DNA of 64,000 nucleotides from Piliocolobus tephrosceles (taxonomy: Eukaryota; Chordata; Mammalia; Primates; Cercopithecidae): NCBI RefSeq assembly GCF_002776525.5, contig NC_045441.1, positions 129,372,218-129,436,217 of the forward strand, written 5' to 3'. The translations under genes and the position numbers were made by a program. Under the pieces are notes generated by a model. That model did not search any database, was not told the DNA's origin, and saw only the letters and a program-made list of their open reading frames with translations. Of the stretch, positions 41,923 to 53,545 are shown piece by piece. How positions within the stretch are numbered: the first letter of the stretch is position 1; each line of letters starts with the position of its first letter.

Positions 41923-42500
41923 TTTCCTCTGGATTTTCTTCAGCTGCTCGTCTAGGGGCCTAATGGGGAAGCTGGCCTCCTAGGGGTTTCACCCTGTGTG
42001 GTCAGTACAGGTGTTCTGAAGGAGGAGCTCCTGCTGCCACACTGCTGATGAAAGCCGGTCATCAGCCCAGTCCAGATTCACACAAGGGTGTGACTCCCAG
42101 GACATGTGGCTTCTTGGAGAGCACCAAGGTAACTGACTCCCAGTCCTCCCCATGGTCTAGATGACACTTCATGCAAGGTGGAATGTCTTTTGTGTTGTTG
42201 CTGCTGGAGATCACTCTCCAATCTCATTGGCTGGGTGGATTTCCATTCTGTGTGGTCCTTCTGACATAACCTATTGTCTGTCTCCTAGTGACCACTAGAG
42301 CCCCCTCTCATGGCTGCTGGGCCCAACCCTCAGTGCCATGGGCATGTCCACCCTCAGTTACATATGGCACCATGGGTTGGCTCTTATAATCCTCACAACA
42401 ACCTTGTGAGGTCGGAACTATCATCTCCTTTTCAGCGATGAAGCTGAAGCATAAAGCTATTTGCCCGGGTAGTGACTTCAGACTTTGCGCCCTTAACCAC
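41923..42500 (-). repeat. Single-copy DNA ending in a MIR (about 42380-42500)
   Basis: The MIR part reads 'ATCCTCACAACAACCTTGTG' then 'GCATAAAGCTATTTGCCC' on the plus strand. The left 450 bp are unrecognised. Confidence 0.6.
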
Positions 42501-42749
42501 TAAGCTCTACGTTCTGGTACCGTCACACTGGGCATGATGGAAACCCTAAAGATACAAGGGTGGAAGGGAAGGAAGAAGCCTGGGTCTCTTCCAGGCATGT
42601 GCATAGTATAAAAGACACCAGGTCAGGGCTGGGAAAGAGGAAAGTTGGATCAGGAACACTCCAAATCCAGAAGGTAGCAAAATGAGGGAGTGTTGGGAGA
42701 AAACATAGAGCTGTCTACCTGAATTGCGGGTGGCACTATAGAACTGGAT

Positions 42750-43043
42750 TTTTATTTTTATTTTTTATTGAGACAGGGTCTTGCTCCGTCACCCAAGCTG
42801 GAGCGCAGTGGCACGATCTTGGCTCGCTGCATCATCAACCTCTCGGGCAGGTGAGCCTCAGCCTCCCAAGTAGCTGGGACCACAGGTGTGCACCATCATG
42901 CCCAGCTAACTTTTGTATTTTTTGTAGAGACAGGGTTTTGCCATGTTCCCCAGGCTGGTCTCAAACTCCTGGCTCAAGTGATCCACTCGACTTCACCTCC
43001 CAAAGTGCTGGGATTATAGGCATGAGCCACTGCATCTGGCCTG
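42750..43043 (-). mobile_element. AluJ/S
   Basis: Reverse Alu. Both ends are bordered by ACTGGATTTT / CCTGGATTTT. Confidence 0.86.
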
Positions 43044-43054
43044 ACCTGGATTTT

Positions 43055-43168
43055 ATTTTATTTTATTTTTTTGAGATGCAGTTTGTTTTTGTTGCCTAGG
43101 CCGGAATGCAGTGGTGCGATCTCGGCTCACGGCAACTTCTGCCTCCTGGGTTCAAGTGGTTCTCCTGC
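43055..43168 (-). mobile_element. Partial Alu (tail side only)
   Basis: Reverse Alu right arm that breaks off after 'GTTCTCCTGCCTTGGG', with no left arm. It follows the previous Alu immediately. Confidence 0.8.
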
Positions 43169-43473
43169 CTTGGGTCCACAAGCCCCCAGGAACTTTTGTC
43201 CACCTGTGGCAACAAGACTTGGGACTCAGACACTTAGTAACAGCCACTCATGTTACATGGGCTCCCTTCCTGCTGTACACCCCTGCTGTTTGTGATTGGG
43301 TCTCATGAAGCCCTTATCTCCCAGCTGCAGGGAGGCCAAGCCCTCCCCAGCCCCACAAGGGGGAGAAAGCACCATCTTTCCCCTAATGAATCTCTGGCCT
43401 GCCTTTCTAGAGGCAGGTGGTAGGTGACGGGAGCGGGTTGCTGGAAAGGTCGATGGCCTTTTAGGAAGTCCCC
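43169..43473. other. Nothing recognised
   Basis: Single-copy stretch between a partial Alu and the THE1 LTR. Confidence 0.4.
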
Positions 43474-44163
43474 TGATATGGTTTGGCTGTGTCCCCACCC
43501 AAATATCATCTTAAATTGTAGCTCCAGTAATTCCCACGTGTTGTGGAAGGGACCTAGCGGGAGATAATTGAATCGGGGGCAGTTTCCCCCATACTGCTCT
43601 CGTGGTAGTGAGCAAGTCTCACCAGATCTGATGGTTTTATAGGGGAAAGCCCTCTTGCTTGGTTCTCACTTCCTCTGCGCCCCCCACCATGTGAGATGTA
43701 CCTTTTGCCTTTCACCGTGATTGTGAGGCTTCCCCAGCCACGTGGAACTGTGAATCCATTGAACCTCTTTCCTTTATAAATTACCCAGCCTAGGCCAGGC
43801 ACGGTGGCTCACGCCTGTAATCCCAGCACTTTGGGAGGCCGAGGCAGGCAGATTATGAGGTCAGGAATTTGAGACCAGCCTGACCAACATGGAGAAACTC
43901 CATCTCTACTAAAAATACAAAATTAGCCAGGTGTGGTGGTACACGCCTCTAATCCCAGCTACTCAGGAGGCTGAGACAGGAGAATCGCATGAACCTGGGA
44001 GGCGGAGTTTGCAGTGAGCCGAGATCGCGCCATTGCACTCCAGCCTGAGCAACAAGAGCAAAATTCTGTCTCAGAAAACAAACAAACAAACAACAACAAC
44101 AACAAAAAACATTACCCAGCCTCAGGTATGTCTTTATCAGCAGTGTGAAAACAGGCTAATACA
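43474..44163 (+). mobile_element. THE1 (MaLR) LTR split by an Alu
   Basis: Starts TGATATGGTTTGGCTGTGTC, includes 'AATTCCCACGTGTTGTGGAA', 'GATCTGATGGTTTTATAGGG' and 'CCAGCCACGTGGAACTGTGA', and ends 'ACAGGCTAATACA'. TCCCC and TCCAC flank it. The Alu at 43792-44110 sits near its 3' end. Confidence 0.92.
43792..44110 (+). mobile_element. AluS in the THE1 LTR
   Basis: ATTACCCAGCCT flanks it exactly (43780-43791 and 44111-44122). The tail is an AAAC/AAC repeat. Confidence 0.93.
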
Positions 44164-44852
44164 TCCACCAAGGAGGGCTCTAGAGTCTCTCCTTAGGCAG
44201 TGTGGATGTTTATCTCCTATTGTCTTCCTTTGGGGGGTGCTGCTGAAAATTCAAGACCACATCCTATCACATGTGTCTGTACACTTGCTGTTTTTAAAAA
44301 GTCTGACATAGTAGCACACTATTCTACATCTCAAATGTTTTCCTTTAGCTCTATGTTGGAGATTATCTCAGATTAAGACACAGCGCCAATCTCCCTGCCT
44401 TCACAGTGTTTCATCATATTGATGTCCAGGGTTTCTTTAACTAATCCTCTATTGGTTGTTTCCAAACTTTTGCTAGTGTAAACAACACTGCAACAAATAT
44501 CGATTAATCAATGGAGAATTTTTCTGTGTGTATATCTGTACACCATCATGCCCAACTGACTTTTCTTTTTGGAGAAAAAGAAAACACCCAGCCATGTTGA
44601 TTTCTTAAATGTGGTACTAGCCTGGAAATGGATAGACAACTCAATGGAATAAACAGGTGCACAATTTGTATTCCCATCAGCAAAGTTTGAAATCACCTGT
44701 TTTCCCATAGCTTTACCAACACATCAATAAAGCATTATCAAATGTTGCCAAACTGATAGGCAAAAAATACAGAACATCATTGTACTTTCTTCTTTTCTTT
44801 TTCTTTTTTTAATCTTTTATTTTTAATTTCCCCACCCTCCTGCCTCTCATTG
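44164..44852. other. No gene; probable old repeat remains
   Basis: Text such as 'CAACACTGCAACAAATATCG' and 'GTATTCCCATCAGCAAAG' resembles decayed LINE antisense DNA. Nothing coding. Confidence 0.4.
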
Positions 44853-45013
44853 TACTTTTTTTTTTTTTTTTTGGTGACTGAGTCTCGCTCTGTTGCTCGG
44901 GCTGAGTGCAGTGGGCAGTGGCGTGATTCTCAGCTCACTGAACCTCAACCTCCCAGGTTCAAGCAATTCTCCTGCCTCAGCCTCCCGAGTAGCTGGGACT
45001 ACAAGTGTGCACC
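44853..45013 (-). mobile_element. Partial Alu (right arm)
   Basis: Reverse Alu stopping at 'GACTACAAGTGTGCACCAGG'. The left arm is missing. Confidence 0.82.
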
Positions 45014-45265
45014 AGGATACAGACCTGTGGGAGTTCATATTTATGTATTAGGAATATTAGTCTTTTGTCTGTGTTGTGGATTATAAACACATTTTCCAAC
45101 CCTGCCTTTTGACTTTGTTTTTATCTAAATTGACTTTTTTTTTTAAATCGTGGTACAATATACAAAATATAAGACTTACCATAAATCATTTTTAGGTGTA
45201 CAGTTCAGTGGGATTACAATGTTTAGAGACACGTTTCATTTTTGTGTTGTCAAAATTTTCAGCCT

Positions 45266-45562
45266 TGCCAGGTACGGTGGCTTATGCCTGTAATCTCAGC
45301 ACTTTGGGAGGCCAAGGCGGGTGGATCACCTGAGGTCGGGAGTTCAAGACCAGCCTGACCAATATGGAGAAACCCCTCTCTACTAAAAATACAAAAAAAT
45401 TAGGTGGTCATGGCGGTGCATGCCTGTAATCCTAGCTACTCAGGAGGCTGAGACAGGAGAATCGCTTGAACCTAGGAGGCGGAGGTTGCAGTGAGCCGAG
45501 ATTGCGCCATTGTACTCCAGCCTGGGCAACAAGAGTGAGACTCGTTCTCAAAAAAAAAAGAA
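45266..45562 (+). mobile_element. AluS
   Basis: Full-length Alu. ATTTTCAGCCTT before and AATTCAACCTTTT after are a diverged target duplication. Confidence 0.89.
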
Positions 45563-45954
45563 TTCAACCTTTTCTTTTATGATTTCTGGGTTTAACATTG
45601 TTTGAAAAGGCCTTTCCACCATAAGATTTTCTATCTCCCATATTTTACTACTGCTTTTATGGTTTCCATTTTGGTATTTTAATATCAATGAATATGCATC
45701 TTATTTTAGCTGAGGATGTGGAGATTTGATTTTCTTTCTGAATGGGTAGCCAGAAGTCTCAACACCATTAATTGAATAGTGTGATTCCAAGTGTCTAGCC
45801 CATTTTATAAACTAATATCCTGTTTAGAAATGAAATTCCCGTATGTATTTTGGTCTATTCTGGAATTTTGGATTTATTCCATTGAGTTGCCTATCCATTT
45901 ACAGACTAGTACCACATTTTAAAAATCAACATGGCTGGGTGTTTTCTTTCTTCA

Positions 45955-46146
45955 CACACAACAACAAAAATGAGCTGGGCATGATGGTGTGCCCCTTTGG
46001 TCCCAGCTACACAGGAGGCTGAGGCAGGAGGATCGCTTGAGCCCAAGATGTCGAGGCTGGAGTGAACAGTGTTCCCACCACAGCTCTCTAGCCTGGGTGA
46101 CAAAGCAAGACCCTGTCTCTATTAAATAAAAAATAAAATAAAATAA
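45955..46146 (+). mobile_element. 5'-truncated AluJ
   Basis: Begins in the linker at 'AATGAGCTGGGCATGATGGT' and ends in an AAATAA tail. Confidence 0.78.
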
Positions 46147-46147
46147 A

Positions 46148-46440
46148 GGCCAGGCACAGTGGCTCACACCTGTAATCCTGGCACTTTGTGTGGCTGAGGT
46201 GGAAGGACTGCAGCTTGAGGCCAGGAGTTTGTGACCAGTCTGGGCAACAAAGTGATATCCTGACTCTACAAAAAAATTAAAAAACTTAGCCAGACATGGT
46301 GACATGAGCCTGCGGCCCAGCTACACAGGAGGCTGAGGCAGGAGGATCCCTTGAGCCCAGGAGATCGAGGCTGTAGTGAGCTGTGTTTGCACCACTGCAC
46401 TCCAGTGTGGACAACAGAGACAGACCCCGCATAAAATCCA
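46148..46440 (+). mobile_element. AluJ
   Basis: Full-length old Alu directly behind the truncated one. Confidence 0.83.
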
Positions 46441-46590
46441 TGTGACTTTAAAAGTTGTTCAAACACCTGTAGTGTTAGTCTCTTATCATTGCTCTTCTGG
46501 TTTGAAAGTTCCTGGTTATTTGTTTTTCCATATGAACTTTAGAATCAGTTTGTTGAATTAAAAAGGTTCCTGCTGATTTGGGTGGGAGTG

Positions 46591-47243
46591 GGGAGTTTTG
46601 GCCCTGCTTAAAAGACCAAGTCCAGCCCCATCTGCTGAGGTTGTAGGTGCCTTGATGTGTCCCTCCCCCACCCCTTGCTGCTGCCCAGCTCATGTCCAGC
46701 TCAGTCACAGAAGGTGCGGGGCAGCCAGGACCTCCAATTCATCTATCTCAGATGAATGCTGTACCCTCCAAGCAGCCTCAGACCCATACATGGGTGGTGG
46801 CTGGAGTCAGCACAGCTGTAGGGCTGGCCATAGCCACGTTCAGGTGAAGCCTCAGCCGCTGCAGTCCTCACCAGGGAAGCTGGTGGCCCTGCCTGGTGCA
46901 CAGGGCTGTGGGCTCCCTGGAGGAAGGCAGTGAGACCTGAGGGCAGACCACACCCACGCCACAGGCCTCAGGCACTTGAGTTCCTTCCGTATCTCCAGGG
47001 CCTACTGAGTCCATCTCCAGGCACCAGGCCAGATGCACTCCTCTTTCCAAATGGTGGAGCTTCCCAGGGTGACACACCAAAACCAGATGGCACGCTTTCT
47101 TTCTTTTTATGCTTAGATTTTTTTTTTCTGGTGTTAAAATAACACATGATCTAAACGAAAACGTGATATATATAAGAAAATTAAAATTACCATAAGTGTC
47201 TGACCCAGAAATAAATGAGTAAAAGTTTAGTGCATTTCCTTCC
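46591..47243. other. Single-copy stretch, no gene recognised
   Basis: GC-moderate. A 111-codon plus frame (46598-46933) has no recognisable domain. Confidence 0.4.
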
Positions 47244-47256
47244 AGTTTATTTTTCT

Positions 47257-47333
47257 TTTCTTTCTTTCTTTCCTTTTTTTCTTTCTTTTTTTTTTTTTTT
47301 TTTTTTTTTTTTGAGCCACCACGGCCAGCCTCA
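47257..47333 (-). mobile_element. Minimal Alu: 5' end plus tail only
   Basis: AGTTTATTTTTCT flanks it exactly (47244-47256 and 47334-47346). Between them lie a T-rich tract (the A-tail on the other strand) and only GAGCCACCACGGCCAGCC, the first 18 bases of Alu. The whole body is absent. Confidence 0.85.
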
Positions 47334-47442
47334 AGTTTATTTTTCTAAGTGTGTATTTGCTTTGTCTTTCAAAAATTGTATTTATTTTTTATTTCACTGA
47401 AAATATGAATATACATTCTCCTTTTAAAAAAAAAAAAAAAGG

Positions 47443-47745
47443 GAGTTGGGTGCGGTGGCTCACGCCCATAATCCCAGCACTTTGGGAGGCAGAGGCACGT
47501 GGATCACCTGAGGTGAGGAGTTCGAGACCAGTCTGGCCAACATAGTGAAACCCTGTCTCTACTAAAAATACAAAAATCAGCTGGGTGTGATGGCAAGCGC
47601 CTGTAATCCCAGCTACTCAGGAGGCTGAGGCAGGAGAATCGCTTGAACCTGGGAAGCAGAGGTTGCAGTGAGCCGAGCTCACACCACTGCACTCCAGCCT
47701 GGGCGACAGAGCAGGATTCATCTAAAAAAAAATAAAAAATAAAGA
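47443..47745 (+). mobile_element. AluS
   Basis: Full-length Alu preceded by A16 and ending in an AAAT-type tail. Confidence 0.88.
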
Positions 47746-47769
47746 AAAAAGATAGTAAAAGTTGGCCTT

Positions 47770-48060
47770 CAAAAGGGAGGAAATTGCAACGCAGGCTTCA
47801 GCATGGATGAAACTTGAGGACGTTATGTTAAGTGAAATAAACCAGCCAGTCACAAAAAGACCCACTTGTATGAAGTAGCTAGAGTTGTGAAATCCATAGA
47901 GACAGAAGGTAGGATAGTAGCTGCCAGGGGCTTGGGGAAGAAAGAATAGGGAGTTGTTGTTTGGGTACAGTTTCAGTTTTGCAAGATGAAAAAGATTGGT
48001 TGCCCAACAATGTAAATGTACTTAACACCATTGAACTGCACACTTAAAAATGGTTAAGAT
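47770..48060 (+). mobile_element. Old L1 3' end (L1M-type)
   Basis: 'AGTGAAATAAACCAGCCAGT', 'GGATAGTAGCTGCCAGGGGC', 'ACCATTGAACTGCACACTTA' and 'AAAATGGTTAAGATG' are typical of old L1 3' ends. Confidence 0.8.
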
Positions 48061-48061
48061 G

Positions 48062-48380
48062 GGTGGGTACAGTAGCTCATGCCTATAATCCAAGCACTTT
48101 GGGAGTCCAAGGTGGGCAGATCACCTGAGGTCAGGAGTTCGAGACCAGCCTGGCCAACATGTTAAAACCCCATCTCTACTAAAAATACAAAAATTAGCTG
48201 GTTGTGGTGGCGGGTGTCTATAATCCCAGCTACTTGGGAGGCTGAGGCAGGAGAATCACTGGAACCCGGGAGGTGGAGGTTGCAGTGAGATGAGATCACG
48301 CCACTTCACTCCAGCCTGGACAACAGAGTGAGACTCTGTCTCAAAAAAAACAAAAAACAAACAAACAAACAAACAAAAAG
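48062..48380 (+). mobile_element. AluS with (AAAC)n tail
   Basis: Full-length Alu with a tail of about five AAAC units. Confidence 0.9.
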
Positions 48381-48612
48381 TTAAGCTAGTCAATTTTATT
48401 TTATGTATATTTTGTCACAATTTCAATATTTTAACATTTTAAAAGCATTGCATTTCAAACTAAAAAAGATAGTACAGATAAAGTCCGTACTTGATCACTG
48501 TTACCAGCTGATGTACATATGCTTCTAGAACTTTCCTTATGTATACACATACTATATAAGTATAGTATGAACATATAAAAATATATTGTTGCATTTTGTG
48601 TGGGTGTCACTG

Positions 48613-48914
48613 CCCTTTTTTTTTTTTTTTTTTTTGACGGAGTCTCGCTCTGTCACCCACACTGGAGTGTAGTGGCCCGATCTCAGCTCACTGCAAGCTC
48701 CGCCTCCCAGTTCAGGCCATTCTCCTGCCTGAGCCTCCCAAGTAGCTGGGACTACAGGCGCCTGCCATCACACTCGGCTAATTTTTTGTTTTTTTAGTAG
48801 AGACGGGGTTTCACCATGTTAGCCAGGATGGTCTCCATCTCCTGACCTCGCCATCCGCCCATCTCGGCCTCCCAAAGTGCTGGGATTACAGGCGTTAGCC
48901 ACCGCGCCCGGCCT
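48613..48914 (-). mobile_element. AluY
   Basis: Reverse AluY with 'GGCCCGATCTCAGCTCACTG' and 'GTTAGCCACCGCGCCCGGCC'. Confidence 0.9.
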
Positions 48915-49112
48915 GACTGCAATTTTAACATTAATGTTATTCTGAAGCATGCGGTTATCACCAAACCATGTCTGGGGAGCTGTGCCTTATCAGCAGTTCA
49001 GACACACAGTATGTGCCAACAGCACAGTATAAAACCACACTATTGTTTTGTTTTGCTATTGTTGTACTGCCATTCCTTTTTCACCGACATTTACAGCATT
49101 AGTATTATTATT

Positions 49113-49397
49113 ACTGAGACAAAGTCTCACTCTATTGCCCAGGTTGGAGTACAGTGGCACAATCTCAGCTCACCGCCACCTCTGCTTCCCGGCTTCAAGA
49201 GATTCTCCTGCCTCAACCTCCCAAGTAGCTGGGATCACAGGCGTGCACCACCACACCAGGCTAATCTTGTATTTTTAGTAGAGACAGGGTTCCACCATGT
49301 TGGCCAGGCTGGTCTCGAACTCCTGACCTCAGGTGACCCACCTGCCTCGGCCTCCCAAAGCATTGGGATTACAGATGTGAGCCACTGTACCCGGCCA
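49113..49397 (-). mobile_element. AluS
   Basis: Reverse Alu. ACAGCATTA lies before (about 49094) and after (about 49397). Confidence 0.9.
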
Positions 49398-50114
49398 CAG
49401 CATTATTATTTTTTACCTTATAAACAATACTCCAGGAACATTGTGAGGCATGCTTCCTTAAGCACACCTGCAAGTGATTCTCTGAGGAAAGAGGCCAAGA
49501 AGTAAGACAGCCAGTTCAAAGGGTAAGTGCATTTAAAATTTCTCTGGATTATGCAAATGACTTTCCACAACGGCAGTGCCAATTTGCACTTCCTGAGTAA
49601 GCATTTGCGATTGCCCGCATCCCACCTGCACTTAATAATATATGCCCTTTTCAGGATATAATCGTTTTCTTCAAATTTATTTTTAATATATGTATAATTC
49701 TATATATATGTATGTGTGTATGTATGTATATACGTTTTCAATGAAAACCAGCCATTCTTTGCCCTAAGCTTTCTCACCACGGGGATCTACTTCTCAGAGG
49801 CAGCCATTGGCAGCTCTGCTAGCTGTTTTTCTCTGGATTCACCTCCATATATGTGAATATTATGTTTCTACCACTATTGGTTAATTGATCATATGTAGAC
49901 ATTACTCGCTGGCTTGAGTGGGTGGCTGTCTAACTCTGCCACATGGACACCCCTCATTTCCCCTCCCCTATCACCCCGGCACAGCTTTATCACACTTTTT
50001 GGAGGAATAGTCAATATTCACCTTATAATGACTATGCAAGTCAAATGGAACGTTACCTAGTTTCGTTTTTTTATGACCGCCCAGTATTCCTAAAATTTAT
50101 GATGGCCTCATTTC
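49398..50114. other. No gene recognised
   Basis: AT-rich with a TATG/TATA tract near 49690-49735. The part near 49560-49640 has the flavour of decayed LINE antisense text. Confidence 0.4.
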
Positions 50115-50118
50115 TTAT

Positions 50119-50409
50119 TTTTCTTTTTGAGACAGAGTTTTGCTCTTGTCGCCCAGGCTGGAGTGCAGTGGCGCAATCTCAGCTCACCGCAACCTCCACC
50201 TCCCAGATTCAAGCAATTCTCCTGCCTCAGCCTCCCAAGTAGCTGGGATTACAGGCTTGTGCCACCATGCCCAGCTAATTTTGTATTTTTAGTAGATGCA
50301 GGGTTTCTCCATGTTGGTCAGGCTGGCCTCGAACTCCTGACCTCAGGTGATCCGCCCGCCTTAGCCTCCCAAAGTGCTGAGATTATAGGTGTGAGCCACT
50401 GCGCCCGGC
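50119..50409 (-). mobile_element. AluS
   Basis: Reverse Alu. ATGGCCTCATTTCT before and ATGGCTTCATTTCT after form a target duplication with one change. Confidence 0.92.
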
Positions 50410-50424
50410 AAATGGCTTCATTTC

Positions 50425-50945
50425 TAAATTGATTTTATTTCCTATTACTTATCATTAGTGTTCCCCAGAATGTTGAACATCTCTGCCCCGGCCTTTCCAC
50501 AATACTTTTCATATGCCCAAGCATACCAGTTCCATTTTCCTTTCCTGGAACCCTCTCAGGAAGCACGTTCCTCCTGGAGCGTGGGCTGGCTGGGGTCTGG
50601 CCTAACGGTCTCCTGTAGTCCTGGGATTCGCCACACTCCGGTACTGGATACCCTAGACCTTATGTGGGGGCTCCCATGTCTCTCTCTTTTTTAAACATTG
50701 CATATTCTCTACTTAGGAGTGTACTTGGAGCATTTGTGCTTCAGTGAAAAACTATGCATTCCAACTCTGATTAATAGAGCTTTGTCCCTTTCTTTGTCCT
50801 TGAAACTGTGAATTGTAGATAACTGACAGCAATGCAAAACAATTCTTATCTATAGACAGGCAACAATCCACATTCCTCTCCCCACCCCTCACAAAAAAAT
50901 AGATAGTTCTTATCTATTTGCAAATTTGTTTCAAATTTCCTTTAT
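50425..50945. other. Single-copy stretch, nothing recognised
   Basis: No repeat or exon identified. A 78-codon frame only. Confidence 0.4.
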
Positions 50946-50958
50946 AAATTTATCAATT

Positions 50959-51262
50959 TATTTTATTTATTTATTTTTCTGAGATGGAGTTTCACTCTTG
51001 TTGCTAAGGCTGGAGTGTAATGGCATGATCTCGGCTCATTGCAACCTCCACCTCCCAGGGTCAAGCGATTCTCCTGCCTCAGCCTCCTGACTAGCTGGGA
51101 TTACAAGTGTGTGCCACCACACCCGGCTAATTTCTGTATTTTTAGTAGAGACAGGGTTTCACCATTTTGGTCAGGCTGGTCTCGAACTCCTGACCTCAGG
51201 TGATCCGCCTGACTCAACCTCCCAAAGTGCTGGGATTACAGGCACAAGTCACCACACCCAGC
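50959..51262 (-). mobile_element. AluS, first of two at one target
   Basis: Reverse Alu bounded by AAATTTATCAATT at 50946-50958 and at 51263-51275. Confidence 0.92.
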
Positions 51263-51275
51263 AAATTTATCAATT

Positions 51276-51576
51276 CTTTTTTTTGTTTGTTTGTTTTTGA
51301 GTCTCACTCTGTTGCCCAGGCTGGAGTGCAGTGGGGTGATCTCGGCTCACTGCAAGCTCTGCCTCCTGGGTTCACGCCATTCTCCTGCCTCAGCCTCAGG
51401 AGTAGCTGGGGGACTACAGGCGTCCACCACCACGCCCGGCTAATTTTTTGTATTTTTAGTAGAGATGGGGTTTCACCATGTTAGCCAGGATGGTCTTGAT
51501 CTCCTGACCTCGTGATCCACCTGCCTCAGCCTCCCAAAGCACTGGAATTACAGGCATGAGCACCACGCCCAGCCGC
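51276..51576 (-). mobile_element. AluY/S, second at the same target
   Basis: Reverse Alu bounded by AAATTTATCAATT at 51263-51275 and at 51577-51589. It shares its upstream flank with the previous Alu. Confidence 0.92.
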
Positions 51577-51624
51577 AAATTTATCAATTCTTAAATAAAT
51601 TTGTACTTCTTTAACTTCTCTTTT

Positions 51625-51755
51625 TCTTTTTTTTTTAGAGACCAGGCCTCACTTTGTTGCGCAGGCTGGTCTCAAACTCCTGGACTCAAGGATCCTCCTA
51701 CCTTGGCCTCCCAAAGAGCTGGGATTATAGGCAGGAGCCACCATGAGTGGCCTAA
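51625..51755 (-). mobile_element. Free left Alu monomer (FLAM type)
   Basis: A single monomer in reverse, 'GAGACCAGGCCTCACTTTGT' to 'GGAGCCACCATGAGTGGCC', with its own T-rich tail. Confidence 0.75.
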
Positions 51756-52084
51756 CTTTCCTTTAAACTGGCTGTAACATCATTACTGGTTTCTTCATTA
51801 ACAACAAGTGAATATATTAAGATATTTAATGTGTTCATTTTATTTTTGTATGAGAGTCATGGTTTTATGAACTTTTTTAAAAAAATTATCCTTTAACTGA
51901 AAAGTATTTTTTCAGTCATTACAGTCTGAAAACATCTTTGCTCTACCTTCACAGCTGATTGATAGATTGGCTGGGTATAAAATTATAGCTTAAATATCTA
52001 ATGCTATTTTCCCTCCTATTTCTTTGCATATGATTAGTTTCCTGCCCTCCCCCGACCATGGTTTTTGGTTTTTTTTATTTGTTT

Positions 52085-52800
52085 GTTTGTTTGTTTCTTT
52101 TATCCTTGGGATTCAGAAGTATCATGATAATATGCCTTGATGGGGGTCTTTTCATTGATTTTGCCAATGACTTCAATCGACCTTTATCTGGAGATGCCTG
52201 CCCTTCAGGTCTAGAAATACTTTCATATTCTTTCTTTGATGATTTTTCTCCTCCTAATTGCCTCTTCTCTCTCTTCCTGGATTTTTTTTTTTTTTTTTTT
52301 TTTTGGAGACAGAGTCATGCTATGTGGCCCAGGCTGGAGTGCAGTGGCCTGATTTTGGCTCACTGCAACCTCTGCCTCCCAGGTTCAAGCAATTCTCTTG
52401 CCTTCTCCTCCCGAGTAGCTGGGATTACAGGCGTGCACCACCACGCCCAGCAAATTTTTTGCATTTTTAGTAGAGATAAGGTTTCGCCATGTTGGCCAGG
52501 CTGGTTTTGAACTCCTAGCCTCAAGTGATCCACCCACTTTGGCCTCTCAAAGCACTGGAATTACAGGCATAAGCCACTGTGCCCGGCTGTCTTCCTGGAT
52601 TTTTTTATATCTGGATGTTAAATGTCTAGATTGATCTTCTGTTTCTCAAATCTTCCATCCCCCATTCCCATTGTTGTATTAACTTGTTTCCCTGTTTATT
52701 AACAAGATCGCGTAGCTTTCCATATTTAATTAACTGGCCATTTATCTCCTGATTATTCTTTTTTTATTAAATTGAAATGTTATGTAAAACAACTGACTAT
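52085..52800 (+). repeat. Old interspersed repeat, split by an Alu
   Basis: Same type of text as 25915-26262: 'GATAATATGCCTTGATGGGG', 'TTTGATGATTTTTCTCCTCC', and after the Alu 'GATTGATCTTCTGTTTCTCA'. Family not assigned. Confidence 0.4.
52288..52589 (-). mobile_element. AluS
   Basis: TCTTCCTGGATTTTTT flanks it on both sides (52272-52287 and 52590-52605). Confidence 0.92.
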
Positions 52801-52852
52801 AAACAAATAACTTGTCAGTATATTATTACATTTAAAAGGATGCCAGACTGGG

Positions 52853-53145
52853 TGTGGCAGCTCACACCTGTAGTTTTAGCACTTTGGGAGGTCAAGGTGA
52901 ATGAATAGCTTGAGCTCAGGAGTTCAAGACTAGCCTGGGCAACATGGCAAAACCCCATATCTACAAAAAATACAAAAATTAGCCAGATATAATGGTGCGC
53001 ACCTGTGGTCCCAGCTACATGGGAGGCTGAGGCAGGAGGATCACTTGAGCCTGGGAGGTCAGGGCTGCAGTGAGCCATGTTTACACCACTGCACCCCAGC
53101 CTGAGTGACAGGGTGAGACCCTGTCTCAAAAAGAAAAAAAAAAGG
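52853..53145 (+). mobile_element. AluJ
   Basis: Diverged full-length Alu ('CACACCTGTAGTTTTAGCAC'). Confidence 0.86.
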
Positions 53146-53369
53146 TCAACTTTGATCCAGATTTGTATATTGGTACCTTGCATTATACTCCCCAGCACTT
53201 TGTACAAAGCTCAGCAAATAAGAGTTGTTGCTAAATATCTTTGTTGAATAAATCTTCCACTCACAGGTTGCTTCTAAATCTTAATCTAGTACTTCCTCCA
53301 GGGTTAAACAGTAAATGACTTTCTTTAGCTCTTTATTCTAGAAAAATTTTAAATACTATTTGTTGAATA

Positions 53370-53545
53370 TTTACTACTTGTCCCTGCTCCAGACTCTTTA
53401 GATGTGGTGATTTAATCCTTACAACAATACTAGAAGACAGATCCTCTTGTTATCTGCATTTTACAGATAAGAAAACTTATCTGAACACTTAACTGGCCGA
53501 GCTGAACTTTAGAGCCTACACTTTACTGTGCTAGGTCCCTCTTTA
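53370..53545 (-). repeat. MIR SINE
   Basis: Reverse MIR with 'AATCCTTACAACAATACTAG' and 'GCATTTTACAGATAAGAAAA'. Confidence 0.7.

Larger units (their letters stand above)
45563..46590 (-). mobile_element. Old L1 (L1M-type) fragment, split by two Alus
   Basis: Antisense L1 text: 'GGGTAGCCAGAAGTCTCAAC', 'ACCATTAATTGAATAGTG', and after the Alus 'TTTTTCCATATGAACTTTAG'. Interrupted at 45955-46440. Confidence 0.65.
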
